Assembly: GCF_028640845.1 (NCBI RefSeq)
Contig: NC_080542.1
Coordinates: forward strand, 14,339,901 to 14,403,900
Source of the DNA: Ahaetulla prasina
Taxonomy: Eukaryota > Chordata > Lepidosauria > Squamata > Colubridae
Direction: 5' to 3'
DNA length: 64,000 nucleotides
Both the position numbers and the translations under genes were made by a program. This document shows positions 1 through 11,403 of the stretch, piece by piece. Positions within the stretch are counted from its first letter, which is position 1, and each line of letters starts with the position of its first letter. The notes beneath the pieces were generated by a model. That model was not told where the DNA came from. It made no database searches and saw nothing but the letters and a program-made list of their open reading frames with translations.

Positions 1-1
1 T

Positions 2-421
2 GAATATAGATGGGATATTCCAACTGGTATAATAGTATATTATGCAGGGAAAGTACATCATCTCAATACAGTTGGAAAAGCGAGAGAATTTTATGTTGAG
101 GCATTAAAAGTTGGAAGTCTTCCTCCATTGGAAGCTAGAAGAAAGGAGACTGAAGTGAAGGAAAGAGAAGTGAAGCAGGTACAAGAACAGATTGTGATGG
201 AAGAAGATTTATTACAAGTGTTGGAAATACCTACGACGGGTTCAGATTCAAAAGAACAAAGGCTGACAAGAGCTGCTGCTAAACGCAAGGAACAAGAGAT
301 GAAGGCACAACAACAACTGGCAACTACTACAACGGAAACAGTGAGAGGAGCAAGGCCTAAAGCAAAATGTGATCTGCGGCTAGTGTTCCAAAAGTTTCCT
401 TTGGCCGATAATGACAATTAA
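2..421 (+). pseudogene. L1 ORF1 C-terminal part (partial at window edge)
   Basis: The frame is open from base 2 to the TAA at 419-421. The first residues (RWDIPTGIIVYYAGKVHHL, then KAREFY) match the C-terminal domain of L1 ORF1p, an RNA-binding chaperone that coats L1 RNA. After this comes a charged Glu/Lys/Gln-rich tail unlike mammalian ORF1p. The stop overlaps the ORF2 start by 11 bases. The N-terminal coiled coil and RRM lie outside the window, so whether the full ORF1 is intact is unknown. Confidence 0.8.
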
Positions 422-3400
422 ACTATTATCTTGGAATGTTAATGGTTTGAATTCACCGCAGAAGAGAAGGAAAGTATTTCACTATTTGAAACAATTTAAA
501 AATGACATTACCTGTTTACAAGAAACACATATTAGATCTTTAGACCAGAAATATTTGATAAATTCAAAACTGGGAGTACATTTTGTTGCCTCCTCTTTGG
601 AGAAAAACAATGGTTTAGTTATATATATAAAGAAGGATATATTAGCAAAATTAATTGAGGTAGATAAGCAAGGAAGATACATTGCTATTGAACTTTTGTT
701 GGAGGGAAAGAAGACATTATTAATAGGAGTTTATGCTCCGAATCAACAACAAGAATTTTTTTTCAAGTTTTTACATAAAAGAATAGTATTTTGGGATTAT
801 AAATCATATATATTAATGGGTGATTGGAATGGTGTGTTGGATACTCAAAAAGACAAAAAAAGTTTAAGGAAGATATCAAACCGGGCGAAATTACCAAAGG
901 CTTTTTTTGAAATGATGGAGGACTTGGAATTAAGAGATATTTGGAGAGAACATAATACAGAAGAGAGGGATTTTACCTTCTTTTCTGACAGGCACCAATC
1001 ATTTTCGAGGATTGATTTTATTTTGATTACTAATGATTTGTCTTCTAGAGTGAAGAGGACTAAGATTTGTTCAAGAACTCTATCTGATCATAGTCCGGTT
1101 TGGATTGAATTTGATCGGGAAAAGGAGGCTAGGAGATCATGGAGGTTGAATGAGAATTTGTTTAAATATGAACAAAATGTAAATGAATGTAAAAAACAAA
1201 TGAAAGAATTTTTTATTATGAATATGAAAAAAGAGACATCTATAGAGATGATTTGGGACTCCAGCAAGGCTTTTATGAGAGGAAATCTTATACAAATGAA
1301 TATTAAATACAAAAATAAATTGCAGAAAAAGAAAAAGGAACTGGAAGAGGAAATTAAAAAGAAAGAACAATTATTGATAAATAGCCCAGGAAATAGTAAA
1401 ATAAAAGAATCAATAAATATATTAAGAGGTCAGTTTAATATGTTGATGGCAGATCAAGTAGCAATTAATTTACAATATGTAAAACATAATATGTTTAATA
1501 ATGCCAATAAGCCAGGAAGATGGCTTGCCTATTTAATAAGGAAAAAACAGAAATCACGAACGATTGATAAAATAGAATATAGGGGTAAGGAAGTTTATCA
1601 AAAGAACTTGATTAAAAAAGCATTTTTAGAGTATTATAGTAAGTTATATTCTAGGGATATGATTGATGATACAGAGATAGAAAGATATTTACAACAACAA
1701 AATATTTGTGAGCTTACAGAAAACCAAAGAGAAGAACTGAATCAATTAATTACTTCAGAGGAAATTTTGTTAGCAATTAAACAACTTAAAATCGGTAAAG
1801 CACCAGGAACAGATGGTTTAACAGCTGTTTATTATAAAAATTTACAAAATGAGATGGTTGAACCACTTAAAGAGTTATTTAATAAAATTCAAATGGGAGG
1901 AGATGTTCCCCCTTCATGGAGGACAGCCTTTATTTCGTTAATACCGAAGGAAGATCGAGATGGTATTAAAGCAGAGAATTATAGGCCTATATCACTTTTA
2001 AATACTGATTACAAGATATTTACCAAGATACTTGCTAATAGATTAATGCCAGTGATGAATCAAATAATTCATAATGATCAGTCAGGATTTATTAAGGGTA
2101 GGCAGATGAGATATAATGTGAGGCAAATCGTAAATTTACTTGAATATTTGGAACGAAACAACCAAGTATCAGCGGCATTCCTTTTTTTGGATGCTGAAAA
2201 AGCTTTTGATAGATTGGATTGGCAGTTTTTGTTTAAAGTAATAGAAAAAATGCAATTTGGGGATTATTTTATTCATGCAATTAAAGCAATATATCAGAAG
2301 CAAACAGCACAAATAATAGTAAATGGTGGGTTAACAGAAACTTTTAAAATTGGGAAAGGGACGAGACAGGGATGTAGCTTGTCGCCATTACTTTTATTTT
2401 AACTTTAGAAATTCTTCTGAATAAAATACGTGGTTCCGATCGAATAAAGGGAATTAGAGTTAAACATCAAGATTATAGATTAAGAGCTTTTGCAGATGAC
2501 CTGGTTGTTACTGTATCTCAACCAATATACTCAGTAACTGGTTTAAAAGATATAATTGGTCAGTATGGTAAAGTATCTGGATTTAAGGTGAATCAGCAAA
2601 AGACAAAGATGATAACTAAAAATATGAATATACAACAAAAAGAAGAGTTAGAAAGAACTTCAGGTTTTGAAATCGTTAAAAAGGTTAAATATTTAGGAAT
2701 ATATATTACAGCTTCAAATGTTAAATTATACAAAAATAATTATGAGGTATTGTGGCAGAAGGTATGGAAAGAAATGGAGAGTTGGAAGAAGTTACAACTA
2801 TCTTTGCTGGGAAGAATAGCGGCTATAAAAATGAATGTTTTGCCCAGGTTTTTATTTTTGTTTCAAATGATACCGGTGCTTAAGAATGATATTAAATTAC
2901 AGGAATGGCAAAAGGGGATTAGTAAATTTGTATGGATGGGCAAAAAACCAAGAATAAAATTAAAAGTAATGCAGGATATAAGGGAAAGGGGGGGTCTTAA
3001 AATGCCTAATTTAAAATTGTATTATGAAGCAGTTGTCTTATCATTAATTACTGATTGGATTAATTTAACTGAGGAAAGAGTTTTGAATATAGAAGGTTAT
3101 GGTTTGTTATATGGGTGGCATGCCTATTTATTATATGATAAGAAAGTAGATAAAATATTTAAAAATAATATAATTAGAAATGCATTATTGAGGGTTTGGA
3201 GGAAATATCAATATAATTAGATGGAAAGATTCCAATATGGGCAATCCCGAGACACATGATAGAAAATATAAATATATATCAAAAGATGGAGGTAGTTACC
3301 TATAAAGAACTTCTTTGTATGGAAAAGGGGGAATTACAATTAAAATCTAGAGAAAAGATGGGGGAAGAAGGGAAAAATTATACATGGTTCCAATATGGAC

Positions 3401-4059
3401 AATTACAAGCTAGATGGAAATTAGATCAAAAAATAGGTGTTAAGCAAATTGAGGATAATTTGTTAAAACAAATGAGAGATCAAGGCCAACAGCATATTAA
3501 GAGGTTGTATAATGTATTAGTAGAAATAGACTCAGAGACTGAATTGGTTAAGGATTGTATGATTAAGTGGGCACAAAATTTTCAGCAACCAATAATGTTG
3601 GAAACTTGGGAAAGAATTTGGGTGAGGAATGTTAAATTTACACAAGCGCAAAATATGAGAGAAAATTTTTATAAGATGTTTTATAGATGGCATTTAGACC
3701 CCAAAAAATTGTCATGTATGTATCCTAATGTACAGGCTAAATGTTTGAGATGCGATTGTGAAGATGCCACTTATTATCATATATGGTGGACTTGTAAAAA
3801 AGTTAAAGCATTTTGGATTAAAGTATGGTGGATCATGCAGAATATTTTGAAAAAGAAGATTAAGTTTACCCCGCAGTTCTTTTTACTAGGAATAATTATG
3901 GATTGTACAGCTATAGAGACTAAATTGATTTTGAACTTAATAACAGCCGCAAGACTTTTGATTGCTCAATATTGGAAGAAAGAAGAATTACCTACAATTG
4001 AAGAATGGACACTTAAAGTATCAAATCTGGCAGAAATGGCAAAATCTCTGCTTACTTGA
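411..4059 (+). pseudogene. L1 ORF2: AP endonuclease + reverse transcriptase, two frameshifts
   Basis: ORF2p nicks target DNA and reverse-transcribes L1 RNA. It starts at ATG 411 (MTIKLLSWNVNGLNSPQKRR), the usual L1 endonuclease start. Endonuclease motifs include a GDWNG segment and SDHSPVW. RT motifs include GKAPGTDGL, NYRPISLLNTDYKIF, DAEKAFDRLDW and RQGCSLSPLL. A frameshift near 2395 ends the first frame at 2402. The active-site AFADDLVV is at about 2485-2510 in the next frame, which runs to a second shift near 3217. The last segment (3256-4059) ends with a Cys/His cluster (CLRCDCEDATYYHIWWTC), as in the L1 C-terminus. Otherwise open, so disabled only recently. Confidence 0.92.
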
Positions 4060-4732
4060 AAGACTATATACAAGAAAAATATATTTTAGAATGGAAAATG
4101 TGGATTGATTATATTCAAAATAAGTATCAGATAAAAAATATCAAATAGCATATGAGTAAATTTAGGAATAATTTGTATTAGATATATTTCTGAAGGAGAG
4201 GGGAATTTAGAGTGTGACTAAGTGTGGAGAGACTAGAGATTATAATTTAGGAATTATTTTAGATTATGATTGTTAGTTTTGATACCCTGCATTTTGTTCT
4301 GGGAAGTCGGGGTGGGGGGTGGTGGGTAAGGGGGAGGGGAATTGGGGGGTTGAGGCTAGTGATGGAGTGATGGTTAATGTACAGGGATTACTGAAGATGT
4401 ATAAATATAATTAATGTAGGGTTGGGTCTGCCCAGTTGCCATTTTAGAACGGTGGGGAGGGAAAAAAGAGAGAGTAGGAGGTAGGAAAGAGGAGAAGAGG
4501 AAGGAAGAGGGGTAGAAGAGGGAGAAGGAGTGGAGGGTGGAGGGAGGAGAGGAGGTAGATAAGAGAAGGAGAGGAAGGTTTGGAAAGTAAAAGAAGGTAG
4601 AAGAGGGAAGAGTGTTAAAAAGGGGGGTGGTGACTGGGCAGGCCCGACTAATTGTATATAGCTGTACATTGGATGAATTATTTGATATGATTGTAAAAAT
4701 AAAACTTTTTTATAAAAAAAAAAAAAAAGAAC

Positions 4733-4985
4733 TGGTCTAGCAAATGTTTTCTATGCTCTGGTTAGTAGTGTGACATTACTGGAGAAGAAGTATGCAAGAT
4801 TAGGTTTACAACTCTTAATGCCTTTTTGGCAATATTGTTACAGTGGGCTTTGGCACTTAGATCATATGATACGACTACTCCAAGGTCCGTGACAGAGTGA
4901 AGGTCATCTACAAGGTCGTGCCCACTCAGCATGTATTTTGTGTTCTGATTCTTTTTGCCAATGTGTAAGACTTGAGGTTATATTA
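4733..4985 (-). mobile_element. CR1/Jockey-superfamily LINE fragment
   Basis: Read on the minus strand it encodes a short RT-proximal segment including HIGKKNQNTKYML and [19 protein letters not shown]. These closely match the longer copy at 42.8-43.0 kb. It abuts the poly-A of the L1 at 4730. It is too short to have its own ends and is dead. Confidence 0.7.
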
Positions 4986-5396
4986 ATATGCATGGCTTCT
5001 GGGTTTGTGCATTAAACAGAACAACAACAAAAATCATTTGGTTTCAGCCAAGAACAGAGTGCTTTGTAAAATCATCTCAGAGTAACCACAGCTAAAACTA
5101 AAATGAAACCCACCCATGATTGACGGCCTGGTTATTCCAAGCCTGCATCTTCTCCTCTTGTAGGGTTTGAGGGAGAAGTTCTGTTGAAGTTGCAATTTCC
5201 AAAGGAATTTCACCTATTGGGGCTCTGGAGGACAGCCTTCTCTATCATGATGCACTCCTGTGGAACATCTTGCCCCCAATGTATGAGGACCATTTCCCCT
5301 CTACTGGGTGAAAACTGGACTTTAAAATGGAACATTTTATTATTAGAGTTTTATGGTGTTTTTTTTAAAGATTTAAAAGATTTACCCTGGTGGTTA
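4986..5396. other. Intergenic DNA, nothing recognised
   Basis: No exon-like or repeat-family sequence was recognised. An open frame crosses the last part but resembles no known protein and runs into the neighbouring MITE. Confidence 0.5.
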
Positions 5397-5404
5397 ATGC
5401 TACT

Positions 5405-5685
5405 CAGGGGTGGGATTCTACCGGTTCAGACCGGTTTGGGAGAACCGGTAGCTCCAACGAACAGGTCGGCCCACCCACCTGCCCCTGTGTTTTACTTACC
5501 TTTATCTTCTCAGCTGATTGGCACGGCAGAGCGGATTGCCTTGACTCAGCTGTGTTACTCCCAAGTGGTAACACAGAAGGTTAGTATTTGTAAAACTGTG
5601 CACGTGTGTGCAACGCGTGTTAGGCGTGCGTGCGCATGTGCATGATCACTGAATTGGTTGTTAAACCAGCAGCATCCCACCACAG
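5405..5685. mobile_element. hAT-type MITE (CAGTGGTGGG family), 281 bp
   Basis: Non-autonomous DNA transposon. The left end reads CAGGGGTGGGATTCTACC, and the right end is its inverse (GGTGGGATGCTGC). A perfect 8-bp target duplication ATGCTACT flanks it (5397-5404 and 5686-5693), typical of hAT. The inside carries the repeated AACCGGT/ACCGGTT motif shared by its relatives in this window. Confidence 0.88.
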
Positions 5686-5770
5686 ATGCTACTGTAAATA
5701 TCTATATCTATGTATTATATATATCAATATAAATCCATATATCTCTGTATGTCTATCTCCATGTTCATTT

Positions 5771-5807
5771 CTCTCTCTCTCTTTCCCTCTCTCTCTCTCC
5801 CCCCCTT

Positions 5808-5876
<69 letters not shown>

Positions 5877-5877
5877 T
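5771..5877. repeat. (CT)n microsatellite with CTGT interruptions
   Basis: Almost pure pyrimidine CT dinucleotides with a short CTGT run near 5840. It causes spurious Ser/Leu-rich frames on both strands. Confidence 0.95.
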
Positions 5878-6108
5878 CTATCCATATTTATCTCCATACA
5901 CAGTATAGACATACCTAAGGCCTCAGTCTCCTGGTTTCTAACCTAGTATTTTAGAAATTTAGTTGTTCTGGATTTATGATCCATATATCAATTAAAGGGT
6001 TCTATAGAAGGAATTTTTTTAAAAAAGATTTTTCTTTCTCCTGCCATTATTATTTTTTACAAATAATTCAAGGCAGCAAGAATATCTAATACTTCTCTCC
6101 AATTAAAT

Positions 6109-7019
6109 TTATGGTATTCTGTTCTTTTCTCTTTTGAGCTGATCTTTTTTGTTCAGATTGGGCCTCAGCACAATGATGTACAATTTGGGAGAAAAGATAC
6201 AAAGCAGTAATCCAGCACCGGAAGCTATAATGGAGAAAATTTCCACAGCAACCATATATTTTCCCTTTGGACTCAGGTATGCCGGAACAAAGGACAACCA
6301 AACACTGCAGGAGACCAACATGCTGAAGGTGATAAACTTGGCTTCGTTGAAAGCATCAGGCAATTTGCTTGCTAGGAAGGCCAGTGTGAAGCGGACAACG
6401 GCAAGGAAGTCCATATAAACCAAGACACAGTAGAACATGAAGGCAGATCCTTCATTACACTCCAGAATGATTTCTTCTGCTTATTGGCATCATGTCAGCA
6501 TGTGGGAATGGGGGAGAGATGATCAGCCATATAATACAAATTTTAATTTGAATAAAGGAACAGCAGGATACTAGAAATGTGCCAAGTCTTTTCCCCACCC
6601 ATTTGGTCATCTTGGTCCCTGGCTTGGTAGCCATGAAAGCTAGAACTACAATGATGGTTTTGGCCAAAACACAAGAAATGGCCACTGAGAAGATGATGCC
6701 AAAGACAGTTTGACAAAGGAAACATGTCATCTTGTGAGGCTTCCAAATGAATAGCAAAGTACAAAGAAATGATAGCAGGAGAGCAACAAGGAGTACATAT
6801 GTGAGATTTCGATTGTTAGCTTTGACAATAGGAGTGTCCTGATGCTTAACAAAGATCCAAAGACTCCAACTGTGATTAAAGAGAAGAAAAGAGAAGAACT
6901 AGTCATAACTGCTCCCAAGGTTTCTTTGTAGTTCAAGAATGTTGTAACTTTGGGGAGACACAAAAGCCGCTTCTCATTGGGATACTAATCTTCTGGACAT
7001 TGAAAACAGTTATCCATGT
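6109..7019 (-). pseudogene. V2R unit A exon 6 (7TM), broken
   Basis: The acceptor (CAG before 7019) leads into DMDNCFQCPED, then a TAG stop where relatives have Gln (ENQYPN). Helix segments are spread over three frames: 6727-6963 (KVTTFLNYKETLGAV), 6455-6757 ([33 protein letters not shown]) and 6109-6438 ([39 protein letters not shown]). All 7TM landmarks remain recognisable, so decay is moderate. Confidence 0.93.
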
Positions 7020-7330
7020 CTGTGAAAGAAAATATCGATGTTGAAGTTGTATTGAAAGAACAAAAACTGACTGTACCATTGTTCAAAGTGAGGCGTGCCA
7101 ATTAACTTCTGAAAAATATATGTAGTACATTAAGTTAGTTGCCATCAACTTGTATTTGCATACATCCACTTCTTACTACTGATAATGAGCATGCTTGCAA
7201 TTCAATTACTTATCCCTATTTGATAATCTAATCTGCCAAGTGAAAGAGTTGGCAGAAAACGCAAAATTTCCTATGGTACATTTGACAAACAGATTCATTT
7301 GGTGAGGTAGATAAATACAATATCTCTTAC
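7020..7330 (-). other. Intron 5 of V2R unit A
   Basis: It lies between the donor of exon 5 and the acceptor of exon 6 (TTTCACAG). No repeat was recognised in it. Confidence 0.7.
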
Positions 7331-7414
7331 CCTCCCTGTTAGAAATCTTCCCTTCTGGACATCGAAGACAGTCGTAACAGCAAAATAATTTCCCTTCTAT
7401 CTTGATCTTACTGT
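7331..7414 (-). pseudogene. V2R unit A exon 5, 3' part
   Basis: Encodes [20 protein letters not shown], the cysteine-rich linker, and ends at a GT donor (7330-7329) in the same phase as units B and C. Its first five bases (ACTGT on the plus strand, 7410-7414) are the target duplication of the inserted LTR element. Confidence 0.9.
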
Positions 7415-7784
7415 TGTCAGGCCTGGAAACCATACTAGACTTTAGGTTTCCAGACGCTGCCACATTTTTCCCCTGAGGGGAAGAAGGGGGGCTGAGGGGT
7501 ATGGTAACATTCTTCAGGCGGTGAAGGTCGGATGGTGTTCACATCTGCAGGAAGAGTGGCGAGAAGATATTTGAATGAACTGGGAGAACGTGGGACCATG
7601 TGACCATCAAAGGGGTCAGGGGGGTGGGACTCTTGGGGTTTGTATAACTGGGAAAAGAATCCGGAAGTTCAGTTTTGGAATTTCACTCATCGTGTGCCAG
7701 TTTCCTCATGCTAGTAAAGAACTCTTAAAGACAATGGCTTCTGAGTTTTCTTTATGCAGAAGAGGTTTTTCTGGAACCTTGACA
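7415..7784 (+). repeat. 5' LTR of the Gypsy-type element
   Basis: Starts TGTCAGGCCTGG and ends CTGGAACCTTGACA. Aligned by eye with the 3' LTR there are about five substitutions and no indel over 370 bp. Confidence 0.95.
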
Positions 7785-7909
7785 TTATTCCAAAACTCCT
7801 AATTTTCTTTTGCTAACGGTACCCTCTCCTCCGCTCAGAGGGGGCCCGTTAGGGGGGTGCTGGGCCCCAGCCTCCGCAACCTCCACAGCGGTGCAAAGAC
7901 CCAGCGAAG

Positions 7910-9719
7910 ATGGAAGGGCAGCAAGCTGAAAACGTAGAAGTAGCAGAGAAGCTTGAATCTGACAATTTAGTTGAAATCACCTACTTCCCGTCGGAAGATA
8001 TGACTCCAAAACCCGAAGTGGTAGAGCCTGCTTGTCAGCTTGGGGCACGGCCCAAAGACTCTGATTCATGGGTAAGCTATCGTTCGGGAGAAAACATTTC
8101 CCCGGGGCGGAATTGAGAGCCCCCTCCCTCTTCTCAACCTCACTGGAGGACAGTAAAACCCGGAGAATCGGGAGAGTCACTGGATTGGGACCTGAGAAAC
8201 CCCTTGAAATCCCAGTCCTATTAGACCTCCCTGAAACTTTTGAGCGTTTGGAAGTGAGGCCTTGTATAAGCTCGGCTCACCCACCTCGAGAGCCTTTAGC
8301 TCAGCCTAAATTCACCTTCCCTCCCACCAGAGAGGGAGAAAATACTGAAGCTCAAAGCCATTCCGATGAACGCAGGAGGACCTCCCTTCCCTCCTTCAGA
8401 CGGCAGGGAGTTCAGACAGCACCAGGGACTTGGGGGGAATCGCAACTCCCCCCTCCAATTGACTTTTCCCGCCAACAGAGGCCTACGCTGCCTCCAGCTG
8501 TTTCTATTCCTCCTGGTTGGGCATTTTATCCTGGACAAGGATGGATCCAATACCAATGGCAACCAGCCAGTTCAGCACCTTTCTTTCCTGGGGGCCCCAG
8601 GCCGATATTTGCCCCGGCAGCTGAAGCATTTCAAGGACTTCCTTCTCAGCAGCCAGGGGGAATTTCACCCCCCTTCACAACTCAGCAACCAGCTACAACA
8701 GCAACAGTCGTCCCCCAAATCCCTCTTCAACCGCAAGCAGGCCAGCTAAACCCACCTGCACCCCTTCACCCAACCCCTCCCCCTTTCAAACCAACCTTTG
8801 ATGGGAATCCACACCACCTGGCTTACTTTCTCAGCAGAATTGAGGCTTACGTTGAACAATATAGACATCAATACCCATCGGAAAGAAGCCTAATCAACGC
8901 CATCTCGGATGGTATGAACGTGGGGCTAGCCCAGTGCTTCTCAATTATTTTCTGTCATGCCCCCCTAGGAAGAAGAAAACATTTTTCGCGCCCCCCGCGC
9001 GACTGTAAATAGTATCATTAGCTTGTTATGACAGTGTTTGCCGAGGTCAAACGCGCCCCCCTTTACGGAGCCTCGCGCCCCCCCTGGGGGGCCCGCCCCA
9101 CTATTTGAGAAGCCCTGGGCTAGCCTCAGAATGGATAGCTCAACTACACAATGAACGTGCACCAGAACTAAACGATGTTCACGCATTTATGGCACTGCTT
9201 CGCAACCGGTTTCAAGATGATGACCTAACTGCAGAATGTGAAACCACCTTAAAAACAATGAAGCAAGGTAACAAGCCCCTAAAGCAATTTGTATGGGATT
9301 TCAGAAGGGTTGCTGGCAATCTTAGACATTGGCCAGATCCCATCATCCTCCACTACTTCAAAAACGCAATTGATCAAAACATCAGAAAAGCCTGCTCCAC
9401 CAGAGGAATCCCAGAACAACTAAATGACTGGTACAACGTGTCCATCGCTCTGGACAGAGAATTCAACCCCCTCCAAAGCCAATCACCAACTACAACTCCA
9501 CAACGACCACCTACAAGACCCTCCCTCTTAAGACCAACCACACCCTCCACCTTTCAGCCTTCAACAATAATCAAATGCTACCGTTGTGGAAAACTAGGAC
9601 ATCGGGCATCAGTTTGCCTAGCCCCAACACCCCTCCCGTGCTACCCAACCACGCAGACCCCCTCGAAGGAATCCGAATACCAGTCGCTTTGCGAGACAAG
9701 CCATAAACCTCCCTACTGA
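7910..9719 (+). pseudogene. Gypsy-type gag, frameshifted and interrupted by a MITE
   Basis: The gag polyprotein packages element RNA. Start ATG is 7910; the frame stops at 8116 and continues in another frame from about 8068 (a proline-rich stretch, then HHLAYFLSRIEAYVEQY, capsid-like). It is cut at 8931 by a 186-bp MITE and resumes at 9126 (EWIAQLHNERAPELND; FVWDFRRVAGNLRHW). It ends in a CCHC zinc knuckle, CYRCGKLGHRASVC, the nucleic-acid-binding signature. The damage makes it non-coding as a whole. Confidence 0.88.
8932..9117. mobile_element. hAT MITE (CAGTGCTTCTCAA ends) nested in gag
   Basis: 186 bp, GC-rich. The terminal inverted repeats CAGTGCTTCTCAA and TTGAGAAGCCCTG differ at one position. 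A perfect 8-bp target duplication GGCTAGCC flanks it (8924-8931 and 9118-9125). It is younger than the LTR element it interrupts. Confidence 0.93.
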
Positions 9720-9859
9720 CCTTCCGTCATCTAATTCACCTCCTGACGACTCAAACCAAGCAGAAAACGACCCAATGGTGAGTGCACCCATTCCTCCATT
9801 TGCTATCAAAGTAAACTTAGTAATTCCAGGGGGAGGGGCCAAAAAAGATTTAGAGGCTA

Positions 9860-10954
9860 TTGTGGCTATTGTTTATTGTTGAACTCCCATCTAGTGGGGG
9901 AAATACAGTGATATGGACCGTAGTGGACTTGTTCTCTAAACAGGCCCATTTCACTGCGTGCAATGGGTTGCCATCGGCGAGAAAATTAGCAAAGCTCTTC
10001 GTCAAACACATCTACAGACTGCATGGAGTTCCTAAAAGGATAATATCTGACAGGGGTGTTCAATTCACAGCCAAGTTCTGGAGGGAGTTCCTAAGGTCCA
10101 TTGGGTCGTCTCAAGGACTTAGTTCTGGGTTCCATCCAGAGACCAATGGAGCGGCTGAAAAATTGAACTCGATGGTGGAACAATACATACGGTGTTATGT
10201 AAATTACCAACAAGAAAACTGGTCAGATTTGTTACCATTTGCAGAAGTCGCATATAATAATGCTGTACACAGCAGCACGGGGTTAACCCCTTTTCAGGTA
10301 ACCTCTGGCATGGACTTCGTTCCAATGCCTGAACTCCCTGTGCAACCCCCCACTTCTGTTTCCCTAACGGACTGGATGAATTCGTTAAAAAAAGGTTGGG
10401 AAAATACAAAAAAGGCCTTAGCTGTAACAGCTCGGAATTACAAAGCCCAAGCTGACAGACACCGTTCCCTTCAACCCCCTTTTCGCATTGGAGATAAAGT
10501 CTTTTTATCTACGAAGTATCTGAGGTTGAGAATACCCAGCAGGAAATTCGGTCCAAAATTTTTGGGTCCTTTCCCCATTGTAAAAATTATTAATCCCGTT
10601 ACCGTCCAACTCAAGCTCCCTCGAATGTTGGGGAAAGTACACCCGGTATTCCATACCAGCTTATTAAAACCTGCTAGACAGTCTGGTCTGAGACCTCAAC
10701 CTGCCGCTCCCCCACCACCCTTGATAATCCAAGGTGAAACCCACTATGAAATCAAGAAAATCCTTGACTCTAGACTATACAGAGGTCAATTACAATATTT
10801 AGTCCACTGGAAGGGATATCCATTATCTGAATCTACTTGGGTCAAAAGTTGGAAAGTAAATGCGGACAATTTGATTAAACAATTTCACGACACTTTCCCT
10901 GACAAACCTAAAAAACCTCTTGGAGAGGGGAGGGGGGGTAGAAGGGAAGTGTAG
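9860..10954 (+). pseudogene. Gypsy-type integrase core and chromodomain remnant
   Basis: 364 codons open. The integrase core has VDLFSKQAHF, the DRGVQF motif and the HPETNGAAE motif with its catalytic Glu. A GPF-type C-terminal segment (RKFGPKFLGPFPIVK) follows, then a chromodomain (YEIKKILDSRL, LVHWKGYPLSESTW). A chromodomain on integrase marks the chromovirus branch of Ty3/Gypsy. The N-terminal zinc-binding part and all upstream pol domains are missing, so no enzyme is expected despite the open frame. Confidence 0.9.
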
Positions 10955-11028
10955 ACCATTGACACTCTTCTTTATCAACTCTTTGTTTTCTTTCCTAGGA
11001 TATAGCTTCTTTTCCAAGGGGGGACGCC

Positions 11029-11398
11029 TGTCAGGCCTGGAAACCATACTAGACTTTAGGTTTCCAGACACTGCCACATTTTTCCCCTGAGGGGAAGAAG
11101 GGGGGCTGAGGGGTATGGTAACATTCTTCAGGCGGTCAAGGTCGGATGGTGTTCACATCTGCAGGAAGAGTGGCGAGAAGATATTCGAATGAACTGGGAT
11201 AACATGGGACCATGTGACCATCAAAGGGGTCAGGGGGGTGGGACTCTTGGGGTTTGTATAACTGGGAAAAGAATCCGGAAGTTCAGTTTTGGAATTTCAC
11301 TCATCGTGTGCCAGTTTCCTCATGCTAGTAAAGAACTCTTAAAGACAATGGCTTCTGAGTTTTCTTTATGCAGAAGAGGTTTTTCTGGAACCTTGACA
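11029..11398 (+). repeat. 3' LTR of the Gypsy-type element
   Basis: Same ends and length as the 5' LTR; the target-site copy ACTGT follows directly at 11399-11403. Confidence 0.95.
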
Positions 11399-11403
11399 AC
11401 TGT

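Larger units (their letters stand above)
1..4730 (+). mobile_element. L1-clade LINE, nearly full length, cut by the window start
   Basis: Autonomous non-LTR retrotransposon. In order: the C-terminal end of ORF1 (to 421), ORF2 with endonuclease and reverse transcriptase (411-4059, two frameshifts), a 3' UTR with a G-rich purine tract (about 4300-4640), and a poly-A tail at 4716-4729. The purine-rich 3' UTR and the ORF1/ORF2 arrangement are L1 hallmarks. The 3' UTR shares a block around 4285-4310 with the second element at 23340-23370, so the two belong to related families. The few disabling changes suggest a young copy. The 5' end lies outside the window, so length and target duplication cannot be judged. 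Confidence 0.93.
7415..11398 (+). mobile_element. Ty3/Gypsy-type LTR retrotransposon, internally deleted, in V2R exon 5
   Basis: Two 370-bp LTRs (TGTCAGG...CCTTGACA) flank gag and a chromodomain integrase remnant. A perfect 5-bp target duplication ACTGT (7410-7414 and 11399-11403) proves direct insertion into the V2R exon. The LTRs differ at about five positions (about 1.4%), so the insertion is fairly recent. Between gag and integrase (around 9840-9870) the protease, reverse transcriptase and RNase H are missing, so the copy is non-autonomous. A purine tract lies just before the 3' LTR (11016-11024). I could not identify a clear tRNA primer site after the 5' LTR. A hAT MITE sits inside gag. 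Confidence 0.95.

Noticed and set aside
5630..5946. Ser/Leu- and Arg/Glu-rich open frames on both strands
   Set aside because: They are translations of the (CT)n microsatellite; no domain and no start context.
8366..8749. 127-aa frame overlapping gag
   Set aside because: Alternative frame of the proline-rich gag region; no matching family and no knuckle.
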